DNA from: Rotaria socialis
Lineage: Eukaryota; Rotifera; Eurotatoria; Philodinida; Philodinidae
DNA length: 64,000 nt
Assembly: GCA_905331475.1 (NCBI GenBank)
Contig: CAJNYU010002278.1
Span: 62,001 to 126,000, forward strand
Reading direction: 5' to 3'
The stretch's first letter is position 1, and every line of letters starts with the position of its first letter. Position numbers and translations under genes: made by a program. The notes under the pieces were generated by a model, which was given only the letters and a program-made list of their open reading frames with translations, did no database searches and was not told where the DNA came from. Shown in pieces: positions 48,423 through 60,958 of the stretch.

Positions 48423-51400
48423 TTATGTACTCTCATTGTTATCCGATGGATTAGTTGTGGGTTCAGTTTTAGTTATAGTTTCTTCCGTGGTCGATTCTCC
48501 ATTTGGCAGCATCAAACTTGCTAGGTCATTGTCAACAAAAAACCGAGCAGCCGTCTAAAAATATTCAAATGAAAATAAAAAAGAATAGGTCTAATTTAAT
48601 TTATTTACTCGGTCAGTATTTGGTGAAAGAATATGAACGCGTCCTCTTTCGGGAAGAGGCGGTTGTTCGCTGAGATCTACTGGCTGTTCATGCCATTCAA
48701 GTAAACTTTTGGATGCTGTTATACTACAATTAGATTTAGTACTATCTGAAAAAGATAAATTTCTTTACAATAAATAGAAATGTATATTGTATTAATCGAC
48801 AACCTCTTTGTGGTAATTCACTGGTGTCAGATGTCGATGCGCGACGACTTGTCGATGGTGTCGATGCTACACTAGCATTAGTCGATGGTTGTTCAGAATG
48901 CGGATCTGAGAATGAATACTGTTGACTAGGTTCAATTGTAATAAACGCCGGCGACGAGGCAGTTGCTGAACTTGACGAAATCAATCGATTGCGATTTGAA
49001 ATATTTTGACTGGGAGATTGGCGCGTGAGGCTCGATATTAAAGCTGCTCTACCTGGAATAAAAATTATCATTAAAAAATAAATATATATATATATATATA
49101 TCATGAATCAAGAGTAAATTATAGCAAGATTATGTACGAAGAAAAGCTACACAACAGTTAATTTCTTATTTTTGCTTTTATGAATTTAACATATGCGAAA
49201 AATAAAGTGCATAATTATGAAACAACAAATGTGTGTAGTAGAATATCAATCTAATCTGTCATTTCATAATACGGCATGCTAAAATCTGAATAGGATGGAC
49301 GAAAGCATTTCATTTATACGCGTAGATTTTATTTTTACGTACCAGGATGATTCGACAAGGCTGGTGTTGAAAGTCCTAAATGGTAAATAAAAAAAACATT
49401 GAACGTATCATTATACTATCACTATACACATATTTCATGTATGACAGGTCACAGACATCTTTACTCGTACTGTCACATAGAGTAAGAATTCGATATCTTG
49501 CTTTTGTATTTTTATGATAGAGAGGCTTATTCCGTAAAATGATAGTTACCATACATCACTCGTCAAGTTTAATTGTCCCTATTCTATTAAAATATCATCT
49601 GGCTCGTCACAGTAGTTATAATGATGATGCATAATGAGAGTAAACGTGCGACGCGTGTACGAACATGAGCGTATATAAATATACATACGATTCAGATTAA
49701 TCAATCGATGGTTGATGGTGTGAGACAAAGTGAAGAGAGAAAAAAACCACTTGACCGCCCAATACTTATGACAAATCATTTGATGATACAACAATCAATA
49801 TCGATGAAAATCTTCAAGATACTTTTCATCCTTATTGTTTTCAATAAAACAAGTTCTGGCTCAAATTCTTCTTGTTTACCTTGTTCATCTAATTTGTGTT
49901 ACAAATGTTTTAATACGCTGCCGATTGACCGTACAAATGTCGAACAACTCACCGTCATATGTAATACAGCTAACAATTCACTTCAATATCAAGAACGTTT
50001 CTATTCAATAATTCAATCTTATACAACAATAAATTGTTCGATGAAAACTCTTTATTTTGATCATTATTCTCTTTGGAATTATCTTGAATATATGTCAATT
50101 ACTTATGCTAATTTAACAGATTTTTCACCTGTTATTTTTAATCGGTCATTATCATTATCATCACCTATTCTGTATAGTATTCGAACACTTAATCTATCGC
50201 ATAATTCACTAGGAATTATAAATAAAAATTTCTCGTATTATTTTCCATCATTAGAAAAACTCGATCTTAGTTATAATCATTTCATACTTATTAAAAAACA
50301 ATCGTTTAATAATTTGATTAATTTAAAAGAACTTTATTTAAATAATAATCATTTAAAACAAATTTTACCAAATATTTTTCCTCGTCAAGCTCTAAGCATA
50401 ATCAATTTAAATATGAATTATTGGCATTGCTCATGTAAAAATATTCCTACACTATTAATGAGTCGACCGATTCCAAAATGCTATACTCCACACGCATTTC
50501 AATATCAAAATATTAGTATTATTGCACAACAATGTTTTCTTCGAACGAAAGCAAATATCTTAATTACGACAAATATTCAGAAGAAGCAAAATTTAACTTG
50601 TGTGTTATCTCCAATTATTGATGCGTGGAAAAATAAAATTAACAAAAATATTACATTATTGTCCGCCTGGGACATAGAACAGCACCGTTCAATTTCATTA
50701 GAAAAACTCTCTAATTCCAGTAATAAATCCAACAACTGTCTCGTCTGTTTCAATTTAAAATCGCCTCGTTCCGAATCAATCTACGCAATAATTAATCTTT
50801 CATCTATTGTCTCCTCACAGCCAACCCTCTTCACAAAATTTATTCTACATACAACGCCAACTAGAAAACCAATAATTGTAGTTACCGCATCATCAAATAA
50901 ACTTTCACCATTTGTTCTATGGCTTTTCAATACTAGTAAAAATATGCTACCAAAATCTTTTCAAAAGTCTGATAAACAAGTCTTAATTGTTTGGCTAATT
51001 CTTCTTATTATGGCTTTTATCATATTTTTATTTCTTATTTATTTTATTTATTCTCACAAAGCAATCAACACACATCCGTTGAAAAAGTCGCGTTCATTTT
51101 TTCGTTTTGATAAAAATCCTCACAATCATCGAACATTACTAAATGTAAAATTCACTTGTAAAAATCATAAATGTCTATGTCAGTATCGTCGTCGGGCTCA
51201 TTCATCATTATATTTAACAAATTCAACGTCAACTAATTTACTTGGCAAACAAACAGGCTTCATTCAACCGGCAAGTGTCACACCAGATCAATTACGTTAT
51301 GCAAAAATTAAACAAATACCATCAACAAAACGATTAGATAAAGATTATTTAGCTGGAGAATTTCGAACTATAGTTACATTGAAACCCTTACCGAATTGAT

Positions 51401-54400
51401 TTTGTGAATATGTTGTTCTTGTAGGTGTAATATGATTTGATTGACTTGGTGTTTGTGGAATGTCTAATATTGCCGCTATTTTAGATAATTTTATTTGACG
51501 AGCTCTACAAGAAGAAGTAAACGAGAATTGACTTGCGTATGAAAAAAGAAAAAAAATAGCAAAGATCATATACTACCTTAGACGACCTTTACTTAAATTT
51601 TGTTTAGCTGTCATACAACGAATATGGTCATCAAATGTAAATTTTGCATTAAGTATAGGCGGATTCGATTTAACATAAGTATTATTAACCGGTTTATGAA
51701 TTGTTATATGAAGAGAACGTGTATCTTCTTTATCATTGGCTACTTTAACATCCTTAAAAAGAAACAAAATTCAAATAGAGTTATTTAGAAAATAGTTTTT
51801 TTCAAGCACAATAGCTGTTTAGAACAATAATGAAGATCCTGTTAAAATACTCGGAAGAAGTTTTTCTATTTTGTTTCTGGAATACAAAGAATTTTTTTCA
51901 ACGTCAAGAGAAAACAATCCGTATTGCTGTGACGGAAATGAGCTATTTTTGGACAGGAAATAGATCGCTTTGAATTGAATAAAACTGATGTCGATAACTA
52001 CGACAAAATGTAGAAAACTTCATTTTCATACTATTTCCGTACCAAAATAGACTCAAATAGTAAGAGTTTCAGATCGCCAATTCCTTTTCCAACAGTCATA
52101 TCATTAATATAAGTCACAGTAACCCGAAGCCTTGCAGCTAAGTATTTATAATCATTCTAACAAGGAAAGTATACTATTAATTTTTAAAAAAAGACAATTT
52201 CATTAATGTGCCGTAAGATATATAATTTAGCGCTCTATCATTACTTGCTCAATGAAATTATGTATTTAAAATACTAACTTGCATTAAATCACAGAATTTC
52301 ACAATACCCCATCCAAGTCTTTTCACATCTGGTTCAATAAGAATAAATTGCATTGGATCTGTTACAAGAAAACGACGGTCTTTCCTATAGAATCATAAGA
52401 ATAGAAACATACATGCGTATGATAAACCCTACTTTTCTTTCATAAGAACAGTACATGCAATTAAATCACTATTATCTAAAAACAACATTTGTTTTTATCA
52501 TAAACAGATTTCTATTGTTTTCGCGTTTACTTACTCAAATCAAGTTTATCATTTTCTTTCACTAAATTTTCTGCCTTGGTTAATGGTACTTCTGTTTCTG
52601 TAACTGATCTCAATCCCAACGACAATCCTCGAATGAGAAAAAACATCCGAATAGACTAAAACAAAACAAAAAAGACTCAATAAATATTCGTCCCATCATC
52701 TGTATTCTCTTTACTCTTCGTGCTCGTTCAATATCACCCGATGGTAAACGTTTAATGAATTCGACTCCGCTTAATGGTGTTGTTGTCGGTGGATACAGCA
52801 TACATGGATCTTTTAGTAAATATTCTAAACGTATTGGATTTAATTCCATTTGGCGATATTCATCTTCAAACATATCAAGAAACATTTCTTGTTGCTAAAA
52901 TAATAAATAGAAACTTGTGTAGATATTCAAATAGAACTACAGATGTCTACTCGATAATGTCGTCTTAAATCTTCAGTTGACTGTTCATGTACACCTTCGA
53001 TACGTGCCAAATGATGATCAGATAGATAAGAAACTTTTTCTTCTTCATCATAAACAAGTTTTTTTAATAAATTTATTGCTAAATTCATTGTAACAAGACG
53101 AATTTTTGAATCTTAAAATAGGAAATCGTCAGTAAAAATTAGAAATTAAAAACTTCTTATTTTACCCGGTGATACAGATAATGAAAGAATTTCACAAAGT
53201 TGATCAACTAATATTGTATTATAAAAAGTTTTGTTCTACAATAGAAAATATTTATTATTCTTTGAAATTTTGATGCAAAAAAAACAGACATACCGAACAT
53301 TTCACTGTTAAACCAACGGATTCAAGAATACCAGTATCAACAGCTAGAAATAAAAAAAATAAAAAAGATTTGAAATCTACCGAAATAAAAAGGTAATTTA
53401 CATGGATTCATTGTCATTGTTAAAAGTACGCTCAAGGCATAGAAACACTTCTGATCATTTTCAGTACAGTCAAGTGCTTGAATCAATGCTTCAAAGTACG
53501 GTCTTTTAGCTAAATCAGCTTCGTTAAATTTTAACTGATCAATATGAAGTTTAGTTTTTTCATCATCAGTCCAATTCGATATGTATAAACTTGTCGATTT
53601 CGTAATCGATTCATTTAGTGGATGATGAGTTGCAAAAGAAATAGGCGATGAAGATGCAGAACGTGTTCGATTGGGTTCATGTCCATGATGATGTCGGGAT
53701 GCGCCATTATTGATGTCCAGCGCATTAAGGGAAATTTCTAAAATAAAAAACAAGTCAAATTACGAGTCATAATAAAAATAAATTAATACCAGAATTGTTT
53801 TTATTGGTTAGTGTATCGGGTTTAGCTAGGCAAATATCGAGAGATGTTGGAGGCAAACTATAGGATATCTAGAAATATGAAATGAAAGACGTGACATTTT
53901 TAACAAAAAGAACAGATTTTACTTGTTCTCCATAACGACGTTGAACGGCTTCAACAGTTTCAATATTTGCCGATAGGATTATATCGGCTAGTTCTTCGAT
54001 AACCGGTAGATAGCGAGTCACAAGAAAAAACTAAAATTAATCAATTATGCCGAGTTCGTCCATTGAGCAATTACTTACTTCGGCAAGTAGGAATAAAGCA
54101 GATGATTGATCAAGTTTAGTTCGAGGATCCTTAATAGAGTAGAAAGAAAAACGATGAAATCTTTGAATATCAGATACCGTTGGGGATATCCGAAATTTCT
54201 CGAATGAAAAAATACTGTTTATTCATATAGATATTAAGTCATCTCTTCAAACCTCAAATGTGTGCCTATTGCATTCAAAGAGAAATCCGGAATGCACGAT
54301 GAAAATAATAAAAATAGAGTTTCACGAATGTAATAAGTTGATTAACTATGTTAACGATTGTATTCAGGTGTTCATTCTTCAAAAATTCTATCACTGAACT

Positions 54401-56077
54401 TACTGTTATTCGCGAGAATTTATCGCGTTTAATCAATGAAAATACATAAACCGGTATAAGAAGTCGATTCATCAATTGATCTTTAAGAACATTATTGAGA
54501 CTATCAACATTGAGCAAAAATATATCTTGAAGATAATGGATGTGATCAAGATATTCTTCTAAGCCACATGTTACACGACCACGATTGTTAATACTAAATA
54601 AAATGAAAACGTAGTCATAATGAATAAACCAAAAACATGTTTCTATCCTACTCTTGATTGTTTCTTATCAAACGATCAAAATCTAAAATATGGGTTCGTA
54701 TAAACCATACTAGATTGGAGAAATATTCTGTTGCTGTACGATCTAATATAAACCGATGCATAGCAGGATCAGGTACTAGAGAGAAAGAGAGAAAAAGATC
54801 ATTTTCATTTCTTTCGGATAATCTTTACCTTTATAAATATTGAGAGTTAACGTTCGTACTGCAATTCGAACCATAGTTTCTGGATGATTAAAAAATTTTA
54901 TTGCTTCAACATACAACGGAAAATCATGATTTCTCTAAATAAAGAAAATAAGATACGATAAAAAAAAAAACTCTAAATGTATAACGTACTTCGTTATAGA
55001 AGAAATTAATAGACTGTGTATTTAATTTCAATGAGAGAGTTTTAAGAAACGATATATAGTATGCGGTTATTTCTTCATCGTTAAAATCAAATTTATGTAC
55101 AATTATATTATTGATATGATTATTTGATAAAAGATAATCTACAATGAAAACGAAAACATTCTAAGATTTATTTTATACGAAGATAAAACTTACATAGAGA
55201 TGTTTCATGGCGAATATTTTCGAAGAGAATATTAAGTGTCTGTAAAACCTGTACACATATATAACGTCCATGTTTTTGACGCATATAATTTAAAAAATAA
55301 GTTAACATTCCTCGTTCGAGAAAATAACTAAAACGAAAAAGAAAACATATTGTAGAAATTAAACGAGTGCACCTTTATTCGATAGATCATAGTGTCAGAA
55401 ATTACGGATTTAAATTACATGAATATAATCACTAATGAGATATATAAAGAAAGTTCCTGTCGATAAATCTCGAAAAAAATCCTAATAAACCACGATGATT
55501 AGAGCATGGCAAAGTCTGCAATAGTTTCATTGACATTTAGTTCCATATATTTTTCTTATCTATGATACTGTAATGAACGTAGCTACAAAGCACAACAGTG
55601 ATTTCAAGATTCTATATAATAACGTTTTCTTTAGTCTATGATAATTCAAATTTTTTCGATCAAAACATAGAACAGTTTGAAAGTAATAACAAGGCAAGAT
55701 TGTACTGAGTCAGAAATAGAAATTTCATAGCCACATATATTTCGTATCTCGGTGAATTACGTACTTCAAGATTAATTACAAACAACATGTATAAAAAAAA
55801 CACCTACTCAAATACAGAACTGTCATTTTGATCGCCCCAAATAAGAATTTCTGATATGAATCGAAGCGTTTCAATTAATAAATCACGATTTGCATCTGAT
55901 ACAATTGGATTACGATTCAGAACACCACATAAGTATCTGAATAAAATACAAAAGAACAATTGAGGATTTTTGTTTTCTTTCAGATCCAAGAACTTACTTA
56001 AGATTTTCAATCGAATGTGGATTTCGTGGTTTAGTTTGCCCAAACAATCCATTTTTCGCTCGAGTAAATACAGACAT
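48423..56077 (-). CDS. CLEC16A: CLEC16A/gop-1/Ema homologue, endosomal-mitophagy regulator
   Basis: Twenty-four exons join with consistent phases: 56077-55998, 55936-55808, 55327-55194, 55138-54990, 54934-54829, 54775-54652, 54593-54404, 54129-54079, 54030-53923, 53868-53790, 53737-53402, 53343-53294, 53235-53166, 53111-52951, 52894-52715, 52655-52535, 52475-52433, 52384-52279, 51752-51577, 51504-51392, 49375-49343, 49052-48804, 48745-48609, 48554-48423. The product is about 1018 aa (human 1053). The FPL domain is clear ([39 protein letters not shown]), as are [31 protein letters not shown] and [10 protein letters not shown]. In other animals CLEC16A works with Rab7/HOPS and Nrdp1 in endosome maturation and mitophagy; despite its name it is not a working lectin. 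The Ser-rich C-terminal tail is lineage-specific. A 2-kb intron holds an antisense gene. Confidence 0.94.
49804..51399 (+). CDS. Leucine-rich repeat transmembrane protein nested in CLEC16A
   Basis: A single-exon frame, open from ATG 49708. The ATG at 49804 is preferred because it opens a signal peptide ([19 protein letters not shown]), giving 531 aa. The ectodomain has an N-terminal Cys cluster ([12 protein letters not shown]) and LRRs such as [29 protein letters not shown] and [17 protein letters not shown]. It closes with an LRRCT-like cap containing [14 protein letters not shown], and is rich in N-glycosylation sites. A membrane helix (about 393-418: [20 protein letters not shown]) and a basic tail of about 110 residues follow. 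The tail has no TIR domain, so Toll-type signalling is not indicated. The gene sits antisense in CLEC16A intron 49376-51391; its last 8 bases lie in the neighbouring CLEC16A exon. Adhesion or ligand-binding is inferred. Confidence 0.85.
   Translation: MKIFKILFILIVFNKTSSGSNSSCLPCSSNLCYKCFNTLPIDRTNVEQLTVICNTANNSLQYQERFYSIIQSYTTINCSMKTLYFDHYSLWNYLEYMSITYANLTDFSPVIFNRSLSLSSPILYSIRTLNLSHNSLGIINKNFSYYFPSLEKLDLSYNHFILIKKQSFNNLINLKELYLNNNHLKQILPNIFPRQALSIINLNMNYWHCSCKNIPTLLMSRPIPKCYTPHAFQYQNISIIAQQCFLRTKANILITTNIQKKQNLTCVLSPIIDAWKNKINKNITLLSAWDIEQHRSISLEKLSNSSNKSNNCLVCFNLKSPRSESIYAIINLSSIVSSQPTLFTKFILHTTPTRKPIIVVTASSNKLSPFVLWLFNTSKNMLPKSFQKSDKQVLIVWLILLIMAFIIFLFLIYFIYSHKAINTHPLKKSRSFFRFDKNPHNHRTLLNVKFTCKNHKCLCQYRRRAHSSLYLTNSTSTNLLGKQTGFIQPASVTPDQLRYAKIKQIPSTKRLDKDYLAGEFRTIVTLKPLPN
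52043..52156 (-). other. Candidate in-frame cassette exon of CLEC16A
   Basis: Inside the intron 51753-52278, 114 bases (38 codons without a stop) lie between a TTGTTAG acceptor and a GTACGG donor, phase 0 on both sides like the host intron. Human CLEC16A has no counterpart: its sequence runs straight across this junction. It may be alternative or chance. Confidence 0.3.
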
Positions 56078-56289
56078 TAAAGTTAAAATCTACAACTGAT
56101 CGTATAGAGAAATTTTTCTTCTTATGCTTCTTATCAACGATGAACAAACAACAATCTATTATTTTCTTATCCATCGTTGGATGTTTATATTTTATTAAAA
56201 GAAACATTAACATATTGTTTCTAGACAAAAAAAAAGCAACAACGGATTTTTCTTGTTATATTGATGAGAATATTCTAGATCGTAAAGAT

Positions 56290-56914
56290 TTATTCTCGGT
56301 TCATCATCTTTTGTTTTTTAAGTTTCTTCTTTGATTCTTTTTTCTTAGCGGCTGGTTCATCTTCTACGGCACCACCGGTACGTGTTAAAAGATTTTCTTT
56401 TTCACATAAGATTAATTCAATATGACAAGGTGATGATTGGTATGGATTAATTCGACCATGTGCACGATAAGTACGACGACGAATTTTTGGTGCACGATTT
56501 ACTTGAATATGATCAATAACAAGATGATCAACATCAAGACCTTTTACATCGGCATTTGATTCAGCATTCTTTAATAATTGTAAAAGGATTTCAGCGGATT
56601 TTTTTGGCCAACGTCCTTGTGTTACTTTGAATACTTGGGCTTGAGCCTTACGACCAACACCACCATTGAAACGTTTGAATGGAACAATTTCCTTTTTATT
56701 GACGACATTTTTCAAGTAACGTGTTGCACGTTTCAATGACATACGTTTAATAGCATTGGCGGTTTCACGTGTGTTTTTAAAGTGAACACGTAAATAGGCA
56801 CCACGAGTTTTGCATGATTTTGCTGGATTTTCAACAGTGCCTATATGAAGAGAGACAAAAAAAGTACAGAAAGCCTCTTCGTAATGACTTTAACTTACGT
56901 GCATAGCGAACCAT
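56290..56914 (-). CDS. RPL17: 60S ribosomal protein L17 (uL22)
   Basis: Two exons, 56914-56899 and 56840-56290, give 188 aa (human 184). The start MVRYAR, then [40 protein letters not shown] and [19 protein letters not shown] are near-universal uL22 features; the protein lines the polypeptide exit tunnel of the large ribosomal subunit. The tail is Lys-rich ([13 protein letters not shown]), as usual in animals. The tiny first exon of 16 coding bases is typical of ribosomal protein genes. The stop lies only 212 bp upstream of the CLEC16A start on the same strand, so the two could share transcription; this is inference. Confidence 0.97.
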
Positions 56915-58352
56915 GGTGTTATTATTTTCTTGTTCGTGGAAAAATAACCGAATGTATAGAGAACAAGATCTAGAAATTAAATAAACAGTAATTAATTTTC
57001 AAGTAAAATCCAAACATGTTCTATTAGAATAATAAATGTTTATTTGCAAGTTTTGGACTGAGTAATAAACAAGATGAAATGCCGACAACCAACCACAAAG
57101 TACACGTAATGCACTATTTCGATTAATTAAAATAGGAGAATTCTGAATTATTTAACCTTGAAAATTATGCAAAAAAAGAAGTAAAAGTTTTTCATGAAAA
57201 ACTTTTGTAAATCTTTTTATACAAATCAAAATTTGTAGATGGCGCTAACATCTACAATTCAATCCTGTGAAATATATAGAATATATGATCAGTTATTGAT
57301 ATGTATGAGGAATATTTTTAACTGTGAAATAGAAAAAAAAACGATTTCTGTCGCTGTAAAGCGAGTAGCAAAAGATATTCTTTCTTTATTTGCAGTGTTC
57401 TAATATCCTGTGAAAAATATTATCCAAGATTTCCGATAGCATGTACTGTCGATTTTCATTAGCCAAAGAAAAATATATTGTGAAACACAAATTATATGTA
57501 AATATTTAACATTTTTTCTGTCGGTTCTGTTGAAACAATTTCATATTACTTTTACGAGAAAAAAGGTGTTATTGACGGTGGCATGCTGTTGACTTCATAA
57601 TTATTTGATCTATCTTCTGCTCTTTGTCTGCGACGCTATGTCACACGAGAACATTAATATTAAAAGTGTTGTTTTCGCATGATTTTGATCTTAGTTTTTT
57701 ATTTACATATTGAATTAAACTTTCTATTATTAACTTTTATTTTTGATACATAGAAGCGTAAGTCAAAGCAAACATGAAAATGAATCGATAAGTCATCTTT
57801 TCGATTTGCAGCAGAAGATAAAATAAGTCGCGCATAAATCGATTATGGTTCGAAGAACAGCGTTTTATATTCAATCGTGCACGAGATTTTTCTTTAGAAC
57901 ATATTATGACTTATCAATCAATCGTCATTCGAATCATCGTATAGTATTTTGCAGTGAAATGGCATTCGAATCCTTTCTAGTTGAAAACAAAAACTATTGC
58001 GACAGCCATACAACAATCCCGTTTTTGTTTTGTTTTGGAAGACTATAAAATTGTATGAGTTTGAAGCTAATTTCAGAATCGACAAGTTCATGAGCCAAAA
58101 TAGGAGAAAATCTAACGAGAATTCAATCTAGCGCTGTTGCATTTAGAAAAAAAATACTAATACGAAATGAACTACCTAGAATATCTTATTTTTACGTAAA
58201 AACCGTTCAGTTTGCAAGCTGGTATGGTTTATTTAATATAATTTAAACACAAAAATACAATGAGTACATCTATAATTATTGATCATGTTGGTTAAGATAC
58301 ACAATTAATAGAATAAGAATGAATTAAGTGAATTAAAAATTGATGTTTATCA
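56915..58352. other. RPL17 upstream region, no gene seen
   Basis: AT-rich. The plus frame at 57845-58048 was not recognised. Confidence 0.5.
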
Positions 58353-59657
58353 CTAAATTTTATGAAAATTGATTCCTTTCTGAGTCGATACAACAATCAT
58401 GTCTGGACCGAATAGTTTAATACGATATGGTATGTCATGATATTTAATTGTCATCTTTAATTTTCCGTCTTTTGTAATATGCAAAAGACAACGATTTTCG
58501 CAATCAGCTACTAACCATTCATCAGCCTTAAGTGAACAACAACGAAGTATAAAATTTGAATCAAACATGCCATCAATGAGTCGTAACCAGATGCGCTTGA
58601 ATGATGCACAAGTTCGTAGTTCTATTCGCAATGATTTTTCTTTACCATTCATAATAAGTAGAGCACACATATCACCCCTACAAGCAATCCCATCAATACG
58701 CTCATTTTCTGTACATACCAAAGGAGGTTTCCATTCTTTGGTGAAAGTAATCGAAGGTAACAATCTAAATTGCATAATTTTAGATCCCCACTCATCAGTT
58801 GAGAGAAATAACGACGTTTGAGAGCATGCACATGACATCCATTTTCGTCTCTTATCTGTGTCTACTGTCTCAACGTAGATTAATCTTTCATCGATAAGAA
58901 AAATATCGGCTTCGTCAATCACAATAAATCGATCTGCTACCGATGACCAACACATATCCCAAATTTGTTTATGTTCCCATAAGATCTGTTGCTTGATATT
59001 CATGTCGAGATCAACTATACACAGGTTTGGCTTTTGATGAACCAATAAGAATTGATCATTGCTGGCTATTTCTACGTAACTACCACTCGGACTAGCGAGT
59101 GTTCTATAAACGGATGCAAGAGTCGAGTGATCACGTTCGTGTTCATCAATTTTTCTAACTTGAATGTAACTGTCATCTATAACTAATGAACGAGTGTTGA
59201 TCTGAAACGAAGTTTGTTCGATTTTTTTCAAATCTATTTCTATTTGGCGAATTGCTGTCGACAACATATCAATATCATTTCGAGTTGCTTCTTGTTCGTG
59301 AACAAGTTTGCTGAGTTTTGAATGCAGACGACGAATGCTTTCTCGCTGTTGATCTAATTTCTCGGTCACTAGTCGATCGAGTTCTTGATATTTTTTCTCA
59401 AACAAATGATCAATCTTTTCATGACAATCTTGTTGCCATTGTTTAAGTTTTTGATGACCATTTCTTACTATGTCATGTAGTTTCAAGGATTCTAGTCGCT
59501 CACCAAGTGCTTTAATTTCATTAGTCAATGGATTCAATTGTGACACGAGTATCATATTGTGTTCAGTCAAATGTTGGAGGCAAAGATTTTGTTTGCAACA
59601 ATCACATAAGGCTCGAAATTTTCGCTCGCATTGAAGTACAGCACATGAGTGTGACAT
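58353..59657 (-). CDS. B-box-type zinc finger, coiled-coil, beta-propeller protein
   Basis: A single-exon frame of 434 aa from ATG 59657. Residues about 5-33 hold a B-box-like cluster: CAVLQC, then CDCCKQNLCLQHLTEH. Residues about 45-150 form a long coiled coil (QLNPLTNEIKALGERLESLK, then EKKYQELDRLVTEKLDQQRE). From about 190 on, beta-strand repeats suggest a propeller, for example GSYVEIASNDQFLLVHQ, DMCWSSVADRFIVIDEADIF and DEWLVADCENRCLLHITKDG. The order resembles TRIM-NHL proteins but lacks a RING, so ubiquitin-ligase activity is not supported. It is the intact relative of the truncated gene at 14614-15126. Function unknown; a binding scaffold is the cautious reading. Confidence 0.82.
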   Translation of the reverse strand: MSHSCAVLQCERKFRALCDCCKQNLCLQHLTEHNMILVSQLNPLTNEIKALGERLESLKLHDIVRNGHQKLKQWQQDCHEKIDHLFEKKYQELDRLVTEKLDQQRESIRRLHSKLSKLVHEQEATRNDIDMLSTAIRQIEIDLKKIEQTSFQINTRSLVIDDSYIQVRKIDEHERDHSTLASVYRTLASPSGSYVEIASNDQFLLVHQKPNLCIVDLDMNIKQQILWEHKQIWDMCWSSVADRFIVIDEADIFLIDERLIYVETVDTDKRRKWMSCACSQTSLFLSTDEWGSKIMQFRLLPSITFTKEWKPPLVCTENERIDGIACRGDMCALLIMNGKEKSLRIELRTCASFKRIWLRLIDGMFDSNFILRCCSLKADEWLVADCENRCLLHITKDGKLKMTIKYHDIPYRIKLFGPDMIVVSTQKGINFHKI

Positions 59658-60603
59658 TCCTTGATAATCAAAATTTGTATTTTTTGTAATGCAGACAATT
59701 CGTAGTCAGACGACGGAAATGAAAAAATTCACTTATTGATTTATTCTGTGATTCTCACGCTTGTTTGGTGAAGAAAAGAGAGAAAAAGCTTTTTCTCTAA
59801 TTTTATTATTTCAGCCGCACAAAAATACGGTATAGTTTCTCTTTCTGTAGCTAATTGGAATAGGTTATGATAGATCATATTTCAAAAATTAATTACAATC
59901 TATCTTTCTGAAAATTGTAATATCTTGTCAAGAGAAATTATCAGGACAAATAAATCTGAAAGCATGATTACAATCTTGAACATGAAGTTGTTTTGTAAAC
60001 TTCGACCTTTTAGCAGGGGCGTAAGTCAGATCTCAGAGCAGGGGGGGGTGTCATGTCGTTATTTTAACGATTAAGATTTAGGTGAAGATGCGACTGTTTA
60101 AGTATTGACAAATGCCACAATGATAATGACGGCAAATGGCAAGATGAAGTAAATAAGAAAATGAAACTTGAATGAGAATTCACTAATTTATTTAATAGAT
60201 TAGAATTAATGAATGAAACAGTAGATACAACAAGGATAAGTTGTACGATTTGACAAGACTTCCAGAAGAAGAAGTTTTAGAGTCACGTAGAAGAAAAAAA
60301 GAGAAAAAGGAGTTGATTATAATAGAACCAACTAACAGAGAAGAAAAGTAACAAGCTAATGAAAAAAAGAAAGATACAGATAAAAGTAAAGACGCGGGTA
60401 GTACCTAGACAATAAGAATCAAGAAATTATATTGAGAAAATATATGTAAAGCATAACTAGTATCAGCACATAATCCAGGTGACGTTGTGCCGTCACAGGG
60501 GGGTGTAACTCTAATTTTTTCTGTTTTCGTGACCTAAAAAATAAACTTTTGGCTGCAGGGTCGTAAACTTTTTTTTCTGTTTTGGTGAGCAAAAAAACGA
60601 AAN

Positions 60604-60639
<36 letters not shown>

Positions 60640-60958
60640 CCCCCCCCCCCCCCCCCCCCTTACACCCGGGACTAAACCATTAGCGATGACAATATAATAA
60701 TAATACTTCTTAATAACACAACCATTTTCGTAATCTTTAATTATCTTACTACTAAATTCTTCGAAGTCTTCATGAATTTTTCGTTATCGATATCAGATTT
60801 CCTATGATCAATTTTTCGTAAAAACATTGCCCATTGTTCTTCAATACTGAGAAGTACATTTGATTCGAAAATCGAAGGACCAACATTGGCAATTATACTT
60901 TTAACTGAATTATTTAGTTTTGTAGCGAAGTCAGTATTGTCTCTAATTCTTCTACGCA
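59658..60958. other. Intergenic with low-complexity and a gene fragment
   Basis: Contains a pair of imperfect repeats of about 60 bp around 60500-60600 (TTTTTTCTGTTTTSGTGASC core) and a poly-C block. A minus frame at 60741-60959 (includes SIEEQWAMFLRKID) ends at the Tigger element's left end and may be a remnant; not recognised. Confidence 0.4.
60603..60660. repeat. Poly-C homopolymer beside an N
   Basis: An N followed by about 56 C with a single G. Such a block with an undetermined base usually marks a sequencing or assembly problem, so its length should not be trusted. Confidence 0.85.

Noticed and set aside
49708-49803. Earlier ATG of the LRR gene
   Set aside because: It would put 32 charged residues before the signal peptide; the ATG at 49804 gives a normal secreted N-terminus.
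60603-60660. Poly-C tract as a biological feature
   Set aside because: Adjacent N and extreme homopolymer length point to an assembly or sequencing artefact.
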